64,000 nucleotides of DNA. It comes from Candidatus Tisiphia endosymbiont of Nedyus quadrimaculatus. GTDB taxonomy: Bacteria; Pseudomonadota; Alphaproteobacteria; Rickettsiales; Rickettsiaceae. Numbering within the stretch: position 1 is the first letter of the stretch; each line of letters opens with the position of its first letter. The position numbers and the translations under genes are program-made. The stretch is from assembly GCF_964059235.1 (NCBI RefSeq), contig NZ_OZ060452.1, positions 1,116,001-1,180,000 of the forward strand, given 5' to 3'. Of this stretch, positions 1 to 8,235 are shown one piece after another. The notes beneath the pieces are model-generated. The model was not told the DNA's origin. It did no database searches and was given only the letters and a program-made list of their open reading frames with translations.

Positions 1-1
1 C

Positions 2-253
2 AATATCCGTGAACATACCATTATGATAGATTTATATATTGTTGTAATTGCTTTTTTACTTGCCAGCAGCCTACCAACATTTTCAACAAAAAATATTAAT
101 ATAAAACATGAATATTTATCATTAGCGATGATGGTATTTGCTGTTATCATTATAAGTCTTATTATATATCCATGGTATTTGTTACCATCCATTGCCTTTA
201 TATATATGTTATCTATACCAGTATGCTATTTTATTAGCAAGAAATTCTATTAA
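2..253 (+). CDS. pssA: Probable C-terminus of CDP-diacylglycerol-serine O-phosphatidyltransferase (partial)
   Basis: The reading frame is open to the left edge of the window, so the true start lies outside. About 83 residues are visible, with two strongly hydrophobic segments (one around IIISLIIYPWYLLPSIAFIY) and a short basic tail, as expected for the last membrane helices of a polytopic enzyme. The motif SSLPTFS followed by helices resembles the C-terminus of bacterial PssA, which makes phosphatidylserine from CDP-diacylglycerol and serine in the inner membrane. The catalytic CDP-alcohol phosphotransferase motif would lie upstream and cannot be seen, so the assignment rests on resemblance of the tail only. 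Confidence 0.5.
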   Translation, partial: NIREHTIMIDLYIVVIAFLLASSLPTFSTKNINIKHEYLSLAMMVFAVIIISLIIYPWYLLPSIAFIYMLSIPVCYFISKKFY

Positions 254-619
254 ATTTGTGGCATAATAACTAGGGACAAGTAAGTTAGTCAAGGAGAAGG
301 ACTTACTTTTTACAGTCTATGAGTATAAATATAGTATACTCGAACGCTTTGGAGAATTGGTCTATCGAAAAAGCCCAAGAAATTGTAGAAGAATCTTTTG
401 ATAAATGGGAAGAAATATCCTTAAAAAAAATGGTTGCTTAACTTAGATATTTTAGAAACAAGATATAAAGTTTATATCTAAGATAATTCTTACCTAAAAC
501 GTGTTGTTGAAATCTGATCAAAATATGTAGTAGTTGGTTTTCGTTAACAATAAGTAGCTAATATTATTTAGCCCAAATTCAATATAAGAAATCGAGTTAA
601 ATTAGTTACTGATGAGTTC
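254..619 (+). pseudogene. Decayed gene region with a 40-aa open frame
   Basis: A short frame at 319-441 (40 residues, beginning MSINIVYSNALENW) is followed in another frame by translatable stretches such as LDILETRYKVYI broken by stops. This looks like a gene eroded by frameshifts and stops. I do not recognise the parent family. No good ribosome-binding site precedes the frame. Confidence 0.3.
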
Positions 620-648
620 TTGACATAGGAGTTGACTTTATATATATT
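620..648 (+). promoter_or_regulatory. Sigma70-type promoter of tRNA-Asp
   Basis: A perfect -35 box TTGACA (620-625) is separated by 17 bp from TATATT (643-648). Transcription would start near 655, about 30 bp before the tRNA. Confidence 0.7.
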
Positions 649-683
649 ACGGCTTACCTATATGTCATAGTAAGCCTGATAAA

Positions 684-760
684 GGGGGTGTAGCTCAGTT
701 GGTTAGAGCGTCTGCCTGTCACGCAGAAGGTCGCGGGTTCGAGTCCCGTCACTCCCGCCA
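684..760 (+). tRNA. tRNA-Asp (anticodon GTC)
   Basis: A 77-nt cloverleaf. The acceptor GGGGGTG pairs with CACTCCC with one G-U pair, the anticodon loop CTGTCAC gives GTC, the T loop GTTCGAGTC is present, and the 3' CCA is encoded. The next gene downstream is an accessory replication gene, so the tRNA may mark the left edge of an integrated element, but I see no second copy of the tRNA 3' end in the window. Confidence 0.97.
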
Positions 761-897
761 GTTCTTATCAGGGTTTCAGGATTTTCTTACTTTACTAAAA
801 ATTTCATATGTAATTTATATGTAACTTCTCAGACAAATTTCCTGAAATTTGACCTACAAAAAAATCTATTTTTAACCCTATTGCAAGGGGAGGAAAT

Positions 898-2712
898 ATG
901 ACAGAATCGTTAACTTTTTCTCGCTCTGTAGTTGAAAATCAAGATATTATCTTTTATAACATAGTCGGTAATTTTGTCCCGCCTGAGTGGCGGAATCTTA
1001 CCGACAATTGTGGTAAGCAATTAAGTAAAACTTCTCGTCAACTTTTATCGTTGATAGTTTCTTGCATGAAAACTAGTAATTATAGAAATTCGGATGAATT
1101 ACAAGAAGGCTATCATTTTTTCGAGAAAGAACTAGAAGTTTGTCAAAAACGGGTTAAACAATGTCTAACAGAATTACAAGAAAGTGGATTTATTGCTTTT
1201 ACTTTAATTACTACTACGATCAAACATAACGTGAAATGCCGTAATATTTTATCTATCAAACTCCTTAAGAAATTTATGAATTTTCGTAAAGCTAATAATA
1301 GTTCTTATCACTTTAATTACACAAATATTCAATCTAGCCATAAAAAAATTTCAATTCAACCGGAAAAAAATTACCACCCAACTGTAAAAAATTTTCAAAA
1401 AAACGCATCTATAGATATATCTATAATATCTAGATATGGAAAAAATCAAGAAAATTGTGGACAAGTCTGTGGACAAACTGTGTCAAAGCCTGAATCAACT
1501 GAAGAACACAACATTAATTTTCCGCTTGAGGTAACGGCAAAAAGAGGTGAAAAAAATGTGTCAGAATCTGCGTCAACTACGGAGCAAATCTTTGATTCAT
1601 CGCCGGAGATAACGGTAAGTTCAAGTGAAAAAAGTTTACCAAAACCTGAGTCAACTGAAGAAAAAAGTTTTAATTTACCTATGGAGACAAAGGTAAACTC
1701 AGTAAATGAAACGTTACCCTGCAATTCCACAGACTGCAATTCCTCTGAGGCAACTCCAACTGATGACGAGTCAGACTGCGATTCAGATTCTGATTCAACA
1801 GATGGGTATTCAGGAGGTAGCGGGTCTGAGCAAGAAACTAGTGGGGGGTGGATCAGTGATATTGCCAAAAAGGCTAAAGGCTGGTATTCACGTAGGAAGC
1901 TAGAGATGTTTTACCCATTAACCGAAGAAGATGCTGCTTGGTTAAGAAAGACAACAGGTCGTAATTACGAATTGAGTTTTGTCAACAAGCTATTGATTAA
2001 ACATAGCTTGGACTCTCCTAATAATCGCTTTGCCTGCAAGCAAGCAGTACTGAATTACATGAAGATATCTTTGATTCATGAAAGGCGTCCACCAGCTAAG
2101 GCAAATAACCCAAATTTTAACTTCGATCTGAACAATGCTACTAGTGCAAGAAAGGCTTATTTGCAAAAGGTAAAAGATAGTAAGGGCGTTAAACCACTGA
2201 ATCAGTTGAAACGTAAGATTGTTGAAGCTTTTGAGGAGCATCAGCCTAGCACTGCTTATCAATTGCTGAAGAGGTGCAGTTTTTTTGGAGTATGTGACGA
2301 TGAATACAAGATTGATCTAGCGGATATCTCTTTGTCAGAAACTGACAAATGCACATTGCTCAAGACAGTGCAAGAAGTATATGGCAAAGATGTTCAGCAA
2401 TTGCGTATTACCAACAAAAGAGAGGTATCGGATTATCATTTAGAGCTAAGTGGGCTAAATCCAGAGTCAGTATGGTATAAAGTAAGGAAATATTTGTTAA
2501 AATTATACGGTGAACACTTGGACAAATCCTTGTTTAGCAAGTTAGAAGCAATTGAAGAAGATACGACCTGCAATAAGCTTATTCTCAAACCAGCTACTGC
2601 CTTTATTGGCTATTGGATTAAAGATAAGTACAGCAAAGATTTGGAATATGTTTGCAGTAAACTGAATTATACTTTTGAGTTTATGAAAGTCGATAGCATG
2701 GCTGGGCTGTAA
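898..2712 (+). CDS. DnaA-like replication initiator of plasmid/RAGE type
   Basis: A 604-residue protein with a strong ribosome-binding site (GGGGAGG just before the ATG). Residues about 44-115 look like a winged-helix DNA-binding domain (LSKTSRQLLSLIV... then an EKELEVCQKRVKQCLTELQ helix). Residues about 200-320 form a low-complexity linker rich in Ser, Glu and Asp with three repeats of a PESTEE-like unit. Residues about 520-590 (SVWYKVRKYLLKLYGEHLDK..., ending in YVCSKL) resemble the DnaA N-terminal domain placed at the C-terminus. That arrangement is known from DnaA-like proteins on Rickettsia plasmids and integrative elements. A truncated paralogue lies at 28229-28591. A role in replication or maintenance of a mobile element is inferred. 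Confidence 0.6.
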   Translation: MTESLTFSRSVVENQDIIFYNIVGNFVPPEWRNLTDNCGKQLSKTSRQLLSLIVSCMKTSNYRNSDELQEGYHFFEKELEVCQKRVKQCLTELQESGFIAFTLITTTIKHNVKCRNILSIKLLKKFMNFRKANNSSYHFNYTNIQSSHKKISIQPEKNYHPTVKNFQKNASIDISIISRYGKNQENCGQVCGQTVSKPESTEEHNINFPLEVTAKRGEKNVSESASTTEQIFDSSPEITVSSSEKSLPKPESTEEKSFNLPMETKVNSVNETLPCNSTDCNSSEATPTDDESDCDSDSDSTDGYSGGSGSEQETSGGWISDIAKKAKGWYSRRKLEMFYPLTEEDAAWLRKTTGRNYELSFVNKLLIKHSLDSPNNRFACKQAVLNYMKISLIHERRPPAKANNPNFNFDLNNATSARKAYLQKVKDSKGVKPLNQLKRKIVEAFEEHQPSTAYQLLKRCSFFGVCDDEYKIDLADISLSETDKCTLLKTVQEVYGKDVQQLRITNKREVSDYHLELSGLNPESVWYKVRKYLLKLYGEHLDKSLFSKLEAIEEDTTCNKLILKPATAFIGYWIKDKYSKDLEYVCSKLNYTFEFMKVDSMAGL

Positions 2713-3255
2713 GCTATGGCAAATAGCATTTAAAGCTATTTTAAATATGTTTATAAGAGGATTTAATTTTTAGCTAGGAAAGATATTAAAAACAAATAAC
2801 GCTATTGTACGAGTCTATATTTGCGAAATTTTAAGGTATTATTGCAATAACAAACGAAAATTTGAATTGGTAGTTAAGTTGATGAAACTAATTGTATCAG
2901 TTGAGAAAAAAGAATGATTACAAAGAAGTTAATAATAATCAACCAGTTACTGAAGGTTGAAGAGTACATAAAAATCACATATGAAATTGTAAGGATTTGG
3001 AAAGTATGAGAGTAATGCAGGTTACAAAGGTCGAGCCTCTGCCTAGCAGGCAGAAGCTCGCCCTTAAATTCACCATCTATAGCTATTTTGCTGAGATTTT
3101 TAGCAGTTTTTGTCACTTTTTTACATTTTTTGGCAAAAATTGTTCGCGGAATCACCCGGGGGGTGTACGCGTCGCAAAATGGGGTATAGGGGGCGTCACG
3201 CGAAAAATTTTTTTGAGGTAATTAATCAGTTAGTATTAAAATCTCATTTTTAATA
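2713..3255. other. Intergenic region with hairpin and a GC-rich patch
   Basis: No convincing gene. Frames on both strands are short and lack ribosome-binding sites. The left part is AT-rich. It holds a GC-rich hairpin (3032-3060) and, at about 3140-3215, a patch unusually rich in G and C with runs of G and TTCGCG/CGCGAA at its edges. Confidence 0.5.
3032..3060. repeat. GC-rich inverted repeat (hairpin)
   Basis: The arms CGAGC..CTGCCT and AGGCAG..GCTCG pair around an AGC loop, with two mismatched bases in each arm. No T-run follows on either side, so it is more likely a palindromic repeat element than a terminator. Confidence 0.6.
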
Positions 3256-4026
3256 CTAAGCAGCTAATTCGCTCTTAAAATTATCTCGTTTACTCCACGG
3301 TACAGGGATAATTTGATAATTTTTTAAAGCATCTTGAAAATTTTCTGGTATAGGTTTCTCATTATCATTTATGAAAGTATATGCTTTTGCGTCGGATGAA
3401 CGTACTTCTCTCGTATCAAACCAATCTCCCATAATACTAGTTGCTTTATTTTTATTTGGAGTATTTACTGTCTGAATCATACGCTCAGGGGCATATTTTG
3501 ATTTTGGAATAAGAAAATCAAAATGTCTAAGGTAACCGGATTGACCTAAAAATGCAACTCTTTCAGAATATCGGATATCACAAGCATCTAGCCACATTTG
3601 TACATCTTCATAAAATAACGAGGCAATGTTAGGTCTTGCTAAGTAAAACATATCGTTAACGGCAAGAATTGCTTGAATGAGATTATGTTTGGCTAAAGCA
3701 AAATTTTGCTGATTGGTTTTAACAAACATTTCATTATTATTTTTATGTACACCAAAACCATTAAGAGTCATTTCTAAAAATTTCTGTCGTCTGTCAGAGT
3801 CCAGCAAACATCCTGATTGTTCTAAATCATCAATAGTCCAACTATCATCAGTCAAGATATAACTATTCCCCTCTTGTTTTAGATAAATTTGTATGTAGTC
3901 ATTATGGCGGTCAAGATAAGGGGTAGTTATCTCAAGCCAATCTTTTAATTGTTTCCATGCTGTTTTATCTCTTAACCATTTATAGTAATTTTCTAAAAGA
4001 TGTTCTATATTTAAGCTTGAAGTCAT
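3256..4026 (-). CDS. DUF1828/DUF1829 domain protein
   Basis: A 256-residue soluble protein. The N-terminal half (about residues 20-120, with the YILTDDSWTIDDLEQSG block) matches my recollection of DUF1828, and the C-terminal part (about 140-245) that of DUF1829. These domains commonly occur together in one protein. The function is unknown. Such proteins turn up on mobile elements, sometimes near defence or toxin-antitoxin genes. It is the second gene of a two-gene unit: its ATG overlaps the TGA of the DUF6978-like gene by 4 bp (ATGA), which suggests translational coupling and a shared function. It lies between the DnaA-like gene and a phage module, opposite in strand to both. Confidence 0.6.
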   Translation of the reverse strand: MTSSLNIEHLLENYYKWLRDKTAWKQLKDWLEITTPYLDRHNDYIQIYLKQEGNSYILTDDSWTIDDLEQSGCLLDSDRRQKFLEMTLNGFGVHKNNNEMFVKTNQQNFALAKHNLIQAILAVNDMFYLARPNIASLFYEDVQMWLDACDIRYSERVAFLGQSGYLRHFDFLIPKSKYAPERMIQTVNTPNKNKATSIMGDWFDTREVRSSDAKAYTFINDNEKPIPENFQDALKNYQIIPVPWSKRDNFKSELAA

Positions 4027-4469
4027 GAGAATAATCCTTTTGAAAAATTTGGAACTTCAATAATTTCACAATACCCCATAAAATCATGTAAAGTTTGCCA
4101 AAAATCATTTATATCTCGAAAAATATTATTTGGGATAGCAAATGCCCATTTATCACCATATCCTTCTCTATATAAGTGCAAATGCGGTATACCTACTTCT
4201 TCACCATCAGGATTTCTATGACTACTCCCTAAATCTAAGCGTGCCAATATTATGACTTCTCTAGAACGATTTTGATATTTTTGTCTTTTCATATCTAATC
4301 TTCCTCTACTAACATCCAGTATAAAATGTTCCCTTTTATCAAGAGATATCAAAGGTACTGCTATTTTACCGCCAAGATCCGGAAGACTCCAAATATTATT
4401 ATCCGTTTTAATTTTTTTCATTTTAAACAAAAAATCAGCTTCATCTTGTGTAATGTTAATCTGTGTCAT
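4023..4469 (-). CDS. DUF6978-like protein, partner of the DUF1828/1829 protein
   Basis: A 148-residue soluble protein. The sequence (QDEADFLFKMKK near the N-terminus, then a beta-rich core ending HLHLYREGYGDKWAF) resembles the DUF6978 family, which I recall next to DUF1828 genes in other bacteria. It is transcribed first and overlaps the next start by 4 bp. No catalytic motif is evident. The compact two-gene arrangement would fit a toxin-antitoxin or defence pair, but nothing in the sequence proves this. Confidence 0.5.
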   Translation of the reverse strand: MTQINITQDEADFLFKMKKIKTDNNIWSLPDLGGKIAVPLISLDKREHFILDVSRGRLDMKRQKYQNRSREVIILARLDLGSSHRNPDGEEVGIPHLHLYREGYGDKWAFAIPNNIFRDINDFWQTLHDFMGYCEIIEVPNFSKGLFS

Positions 4470-4706
4470 TTAAAAATCTAATTATTTTTATAAAAAAATT
4501 AGTTGCTAATATTTATTTATTCTAAAAACAATATATAAAAAATTCAGCAAGAATAATATATAAAATAGAAAATAATTAATTAATAAGCACTAATAAGTAG
4601 AAAATAATAATGCAAGATATCTAACCTATTTTAATTAATAGAGTGGAAAAAAGACTGAAAAAGAGCTATAATAAGGCTAATAGCAAAGAAATTTCAAAGA
4701 ACAGAA
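4470..4706. other. AT-rich divergent intergenic region
   Basis: About 240 bp of very AT-rich DNA between the divergent DUF pair and the phage module. It must hold promoters for both sides, but I see no clear -35/-10 pair. No ORF or repeat is visible. Confidence 0.4.
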
Positions 4707-5243
4707 ATGACTACAAATTATAGCTTATTTGAAAAATATTTAGCAAAGATATCATCTAGTACCATTAGTAAGTTTGGCTCAATAGATGATATCTCTAATT
4801 TCCTATTATATCTTTGTGAACATGGTAACATCGTTATTGCAGCTAAGAAGGCTGGTTGTATTTCACCACTTAGGTTGCACCGGATCATTAATAGCGATAA
4901 ATATTTAGCCAAATGCGTCAATTTAGCTTTAGCCATTGCAGTAGATAGAGCAGAAGGGGTGTTATATGACAGGGCAATTAACGGTTATGAGGAAGTGACC
5001 TATGACAAGGATAATCAGGCAATAGCTACTAAGAAAAAATATTGTTCTAAGTCATTGTTGGAATATCTTAAAGCCAATTCGCAAAAATATCAAACGAGGA
5101 AGCATGATGCTAGTTACCATAGGAAAAATAGTGATGAAGCTGAACAAGTAACCAAAGCCCGAGAAATGTCAAAAATGATAGATGTAGCTAATTTTGAAAT
5201 AGAATCGTATGAAGCAGAATATGCACTTGCCAAAGGACAGTAA
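4707..5243 (+). CDS. Phage terminase small subunit-like protein
   Basis: A 178-residue protein directly upstream of, and overlapping, the terminase large subunit gene. The N-terminal half (about residues 20-75) has a helix-turn-helix-like pattern with GNIVIAAKKAGCISPLRLHR. The central stretch GYEEVTYDKDNQ...KKKYCSKSLLEYLKANSQKY is typical of small terminase subunits, which end in a block like LLEFLLKANRPEKY. The small subunit binds the packaging start site on phage DNA and delivers it to the large subunit. Position and this motif support the call; the rest is poorly conserved. Confidence 0.7.
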   Translation: MTTNYSLFEKYLAKISSSTISKFGSIDDISNFLLYLCEHGNIVIAAKKAGCISPLRLHRIINSDKYLAKCVNLALAIAVDRAEGVLYDRAINGYEEVTYDKDNQAIATKKKYCSKSLLEYLKANSQKYQTRKHDASYHRKNSDEAEQVTKAREMSKMIDVANFEIESYEAEYALAKGQ

Positions 5244-6651
5244 GACCAAAGTGATGAAAACTACTAGTGAAACTAAAGGCAGCAAAGAGGTTACTAGCTC
5301 TGCCTCTAAAAGTCTTAAATTCCCGGTGGATTGGTCACCCTATCCATTTCAGTTGCCTTTGTGGAGATATTTATACTCGGGTGGTAAGAAAGCTATAGCC
5401 ATTTGGCATAGAAGAGCTGGTAAAGATATTATGGGTATTAACTGGATCACTGCTAGTGCTATTCGAGAAGTTGGCATTTATTGGTATGTCTATCCTACCT
5501 ATAATCAAGCTAAAATGAGCATATGGGATGGTATGACATTATCGGGGCGTCCTTATATGTCATTTATTCCTAAAGGGATTATTGCTCGTAGTCAGCAATA
5601 TAAGCAACGGATATTATTTAAAAATGGTTCAGTGATTCAGTTTGTTGGTAGCGATCGTTATGCGACTATCAGGGGTAGTGGTATTAAGGGAGCAGTTATT
5701 TCAGAGTATTCTTATCATGATCCACGAGCTATGAGTTGCGTTATAGAACCGATGGTAATTCGTAATAATGGTTGGTTGCTTTATTTGTATACTCCTTCCG
5801 ATAATCCAAAACTAACACATGGTGAAGAGTTATACCTTAAATACCAAAATAGTCCGGAAGTATTTTGCCAAATAAAAACTATTGAAGATACTACTGATCA
5901 TGAGGGGCAGCCATTAGTTGACAAAAACAAGTTGACTTCAGTTGACATGAGTAACGAAGAGATTCAAAGAGAGTTTTATTGTGACTTTGCTGCTTATCGC
6001 TATAAGAGAGCTGATCAAGGTGGTACTTTTGTTGAACAGTTACGACTAGCTGAAAGTCAGGGGCGTATTGGCTATGTACCATATGACCCAGCCTATCAGG
6101 TTCATACTTACTGGGATATAGGGATTGTTGATTATACGGTTATTTGGTTTGTTCAAGAAAAAAAAGATTCTATCGATATTATTGACTTTTATATGAACAG
6201 GGGTAAGGATTTAGAGTTTTACTTGACGCATTTAAGAACTAGACCTTATCAATATGGACGCAATGTATTGCCCCATGATATGAGTCGAAGACAAATGCCA
6301 ACTTTGGATACAAGATTACAACAAGCTAATGAGGTAGCAGAGAAAGTAGGCTTCTCGCCTTTTGCTATTGGTCGGAAATATTTACGGGAAGAAATGATAA
6401 CCAAGGCAAGAATACTACTGGGTAAATGCCGCATCGACGCCCAAAAATGTCAACGTGGCATTAACGGACTTTTCGAGTTTGATGCTACCAAAAGAGGAGT
6501 GCATTCTAATTCATCTAGAGCAACTGATATAACCGAGAGCTTTTGTTATATGGCGATGGACGTTAAAACTGGTGATGAACAGCAGCAGTCCCAATATGAT
6601 ATAGTGCAACATCGTAAAGTAATGAATGATTACAATGCGTTGGAAAGATGA
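5209..6651 (+). CDS. Phage terminase large subunit
   Basis: A DNA-packaging motor with ATPase and nuclease domains. Seen in the 480-residue frame: a Q-like motif YPFQLPLW (45-52), the Walker A variant WHRRAGKD (66-73), a hydrophobic Walker B strand AVISEYS (162-168), coupling motif LYLYTPS (191-197), and the first acidic residue of an RNase H-like nuclease in TYWDIG (D303). The length is normal for podovirus-type TerL. The first ATG overlaps the small-subunit gene by 35 bp. ATG codons at 5221 and 5254 are alternatives, the latter with GGACAG upstream. The frame is intact, so the protein could be functional. Confidence 0.9.
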   Translation: MKQNMHLPKDSKTKVMKTTSETKGSKEVTSSASKSLKFPVDWSPYPFQLPLWRYLYSGGKKAIAIWHRRAGKDIMGINWITASAIREVGIYWYVYPTYNQAKMSIWDGMTLSGRPYMSFIPKGIIARSQQYKQRILFKNGSVIQFVGSDRYATIRGSGIKGAVISEYSYHDPRAMSCVIEPMVIRNNGWLLYLYTPSDNPKLTHGEELYLKYQNSPEVFCQIKTIEDTTDHEGQPLVDKNKLTSVDMSNEEIQREFYCDFAAYRYKRADQGGTFVEQLRLAESQGRIGYVPYDPAYQVHTYWDIGIVDYTVIWFVQEKKDSIDIIDFYMNRGKDLEFYLTHLRTRPYQYGRNVLPHDMSRRQMPTLDTRLQQANEVAEKVGFSPFAIGRKYLREEMITKARILLGKCRIDAQKCQRGINGLFEFDATKRGVHSNSSRATDITESFCYMAMDVKTGDEQQQSQYDIVQHRKVMNDYNALER

Positions 6652-6709
6652 TGGAGCAGAAGAAGCAAGAATTGATGATGAAATAATTGAAATGGTAATT
6701 AATAAATAA
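6635..6709 (+). CDS. Possible 24-aa peptide after terminase
   Basis: An ATG inside the end of the terminase gene opens a frame of 24 residues, very rich in Asp and Glu (MRWKDDGAEEARIDDEIIEM...). It may be a real small phage gene or chance. No family is recognised. Confidence 0.2.
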   Translation: MRWKDDGAEEARIDDEIIEMVINK

Positions 6710-6726
6710 TTAAGGCAAAGTAATAT

Positions 6727-8235
6727 ATGTGGCCAATATTAGGTTTACTAGGACTTGGTGCTTTAGCGGTTGGTGCATCTAGGAACAGGTACATTACTGG
6801 AGCTGATACATCAAGACAGAAGCGTCTCTATAATGAGTCACGAGATCGTTATAGTAGTTATGCGAGTGAAGCACAAAATACTATCAATAATTTGTCGCAG
6901 CAATTGCAACAATCTCAGCAGGGCTTACACTCTCTAGAAGAGCAACAGTATCAAGCTAGCATGAGAAGCTATGATATGCAACACCAACTAGATTATCATA
7001 CTCGACAATATGATAGTGGCTTAAGAAACATAGAATCACAAAGAGCTAGTTTGTCTGCATCAGCCAATCAACTAAAACAAGCTTTTGAAAGCTTGAAACA
7101 AAAAGCTCCCGCCCTTGATTTCAAAATAAGTGAGGTAGAGCAATTACCGGGTCAGTTTCAAAACCTGTATGATCAAGTAGCCCAGCGAAGAGAAAGCTTG
7201 AAAGGTTTAACCGAAGAGGAAGCCGGTAGCCATATTACTCAATATCAGCAAGACGTTGAATTGTTAAAAAAGCAACGTAGTGAAACAGAAAGTAAAATAC
7301 GCCATTCGATGGATAGCATCACCAAAGAGCATCAACAGCTAACAAGGGAAAAAGCTAATCTTGAACATCAGCTTACTAACTATCAATCACAGCAAAATCG
7401 ATTGTCGCAGGATACTAGTAACTTTGATAATGCTAGACAACAATTGCTCAGCATGATTGAACAATACAAACAAGAACAGAATAGACAAGAGCAAATCACT
7501 GCTGACTATACAAGGCAGCGATCGCATGCTGAAGGGTTGCAAAACCAGTTAAGAAGTTATGGGGAAGCTGCTCAAAGCCAGTTGGATAGCTATGGCAGGG
7601 ATTTAGAGTGGCGAGCTGGTAAGTATCAAAAATCTGCAAGAGATACTGGGCTAGCACAAGGATTGGGACTAACAGCTTTAACTTTTGGACTTGGGGCAGG
7701 CTTAGGAGCGATTGGTACTGGTGGTTCAATGCTTGCTGGGATAGGTTCGGGAATCCAAATGTTATCTCCGCTTGTTGGTATTGCTCATTATATGAACAGA
7801 TCCGATATTAGTCGTAAACTTGCTGGTTTTGAAAGAATTAATCTTAACAACAATGATCCAAGTATAGGAGCTGATTTGTCGTCAGTAGCAAGATACGGTC
7901 CATCAGGATTAGAAAAAAGAGCCATACCTGAGCTTGGTGGTCTAAAACAAGCGTTGGAACATTTTGGCATGCGGTCAGTGCCACAATTAAAAGATTTACC
8001 ACCGTTGCACGAATCTCTTGGCAAGATCGTGTCTCTTAAGGATATTGAAGGTTTAACTCTAGGCTTACCTAGTATGACTGCAGCTAGTGGCAAAAAGTAT
8101 AACTATGAGGTGTTATATGATAACGAGTTTATTAAAAAACTCAAGAAAGTGTCAAAGAAGCTGGGCGAGCCTTATTTAAACCCAAACTCAACACGTACCA
8201 ATTACAACACAAATATGGTGACATCTTATGCCTGA
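6727..8235 (+). CDS. Phage structural protein with long coiled coil (possible internal/ejection protein)
   Basis: A 502-residue protein between terminase and portal. It starts with a short hydrophobic Gly/Ala segment (WPILGLLGLGALAVGAS). Residues about 35-290 are extremely rich in Gln, Ser and charged residues with heptad spacing, a long coiled coil. Next comes a Gly/Ala/Leu-rich hydrophobic stretch (about 305-355) that could insert in a membrane, then a globular C-terminus. This build resembles internal virion or ejection proteins of podoviruses, or tail proteins, but I recognise no exact family. The end overlaps the portal start by 8 bp, so it is part of the phage operon. Confidence 0.5.
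   Translation: MWPILGLLGLGALAVGASRNRYITGADTSRQKRLYNESRDRYSSYASEAQNTINNLSQQLQQSQQGLHSLEEQQYQASMRSYDMQHQLDYHTRQYDSGLRNIESQRASLSASANQLKQAFESLKQKAPALDFKISEVEQLPGQFQNLYDQVAQRRESLKGLTEEEAGSHITQYQQDVELLKKQRSETESKIRHSMDSITKEHQQLTREKANLEHQLTNYQSQQNRLSQDTSNFDNARQQLLSMIEQYKQEQNRQEQITADYTRQRSHAEGLQNQLRSYGEAAQSQLDSYGRDLEWRAGKYQKSARDTGLAQGLGLTALTFGLGAGLGAIGTGGSMLAGIGSGIQMLSPLVGIAHYMNRSDISRKLAGFERINLNNNDPSIGADLSSVARYGPSGLEKRAIPELGGLKQALEHFGMRSVPQLKDLPPLHESLGKIVSLKDIEGLTLGLPSMTAASGKKYNYEVLYDNEFIKKLKKVSKKLGEPYLNPNSTRTNYNTNMVTSYA

Noticed and set aside
1446-1868. 140-codon minus-strand frame inside the DnaA-like gene
   Set aside because: Shadow of the Ser/Glu/Asp-rich linker of the real gene on the other strand.
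2874-3221. Open frames on both strands (93 and 74 codons)
   Set aside because: They overlap each other, lack ribosome-binding sites and run through a palindrome and a GC-rich patch; no family resemblance.
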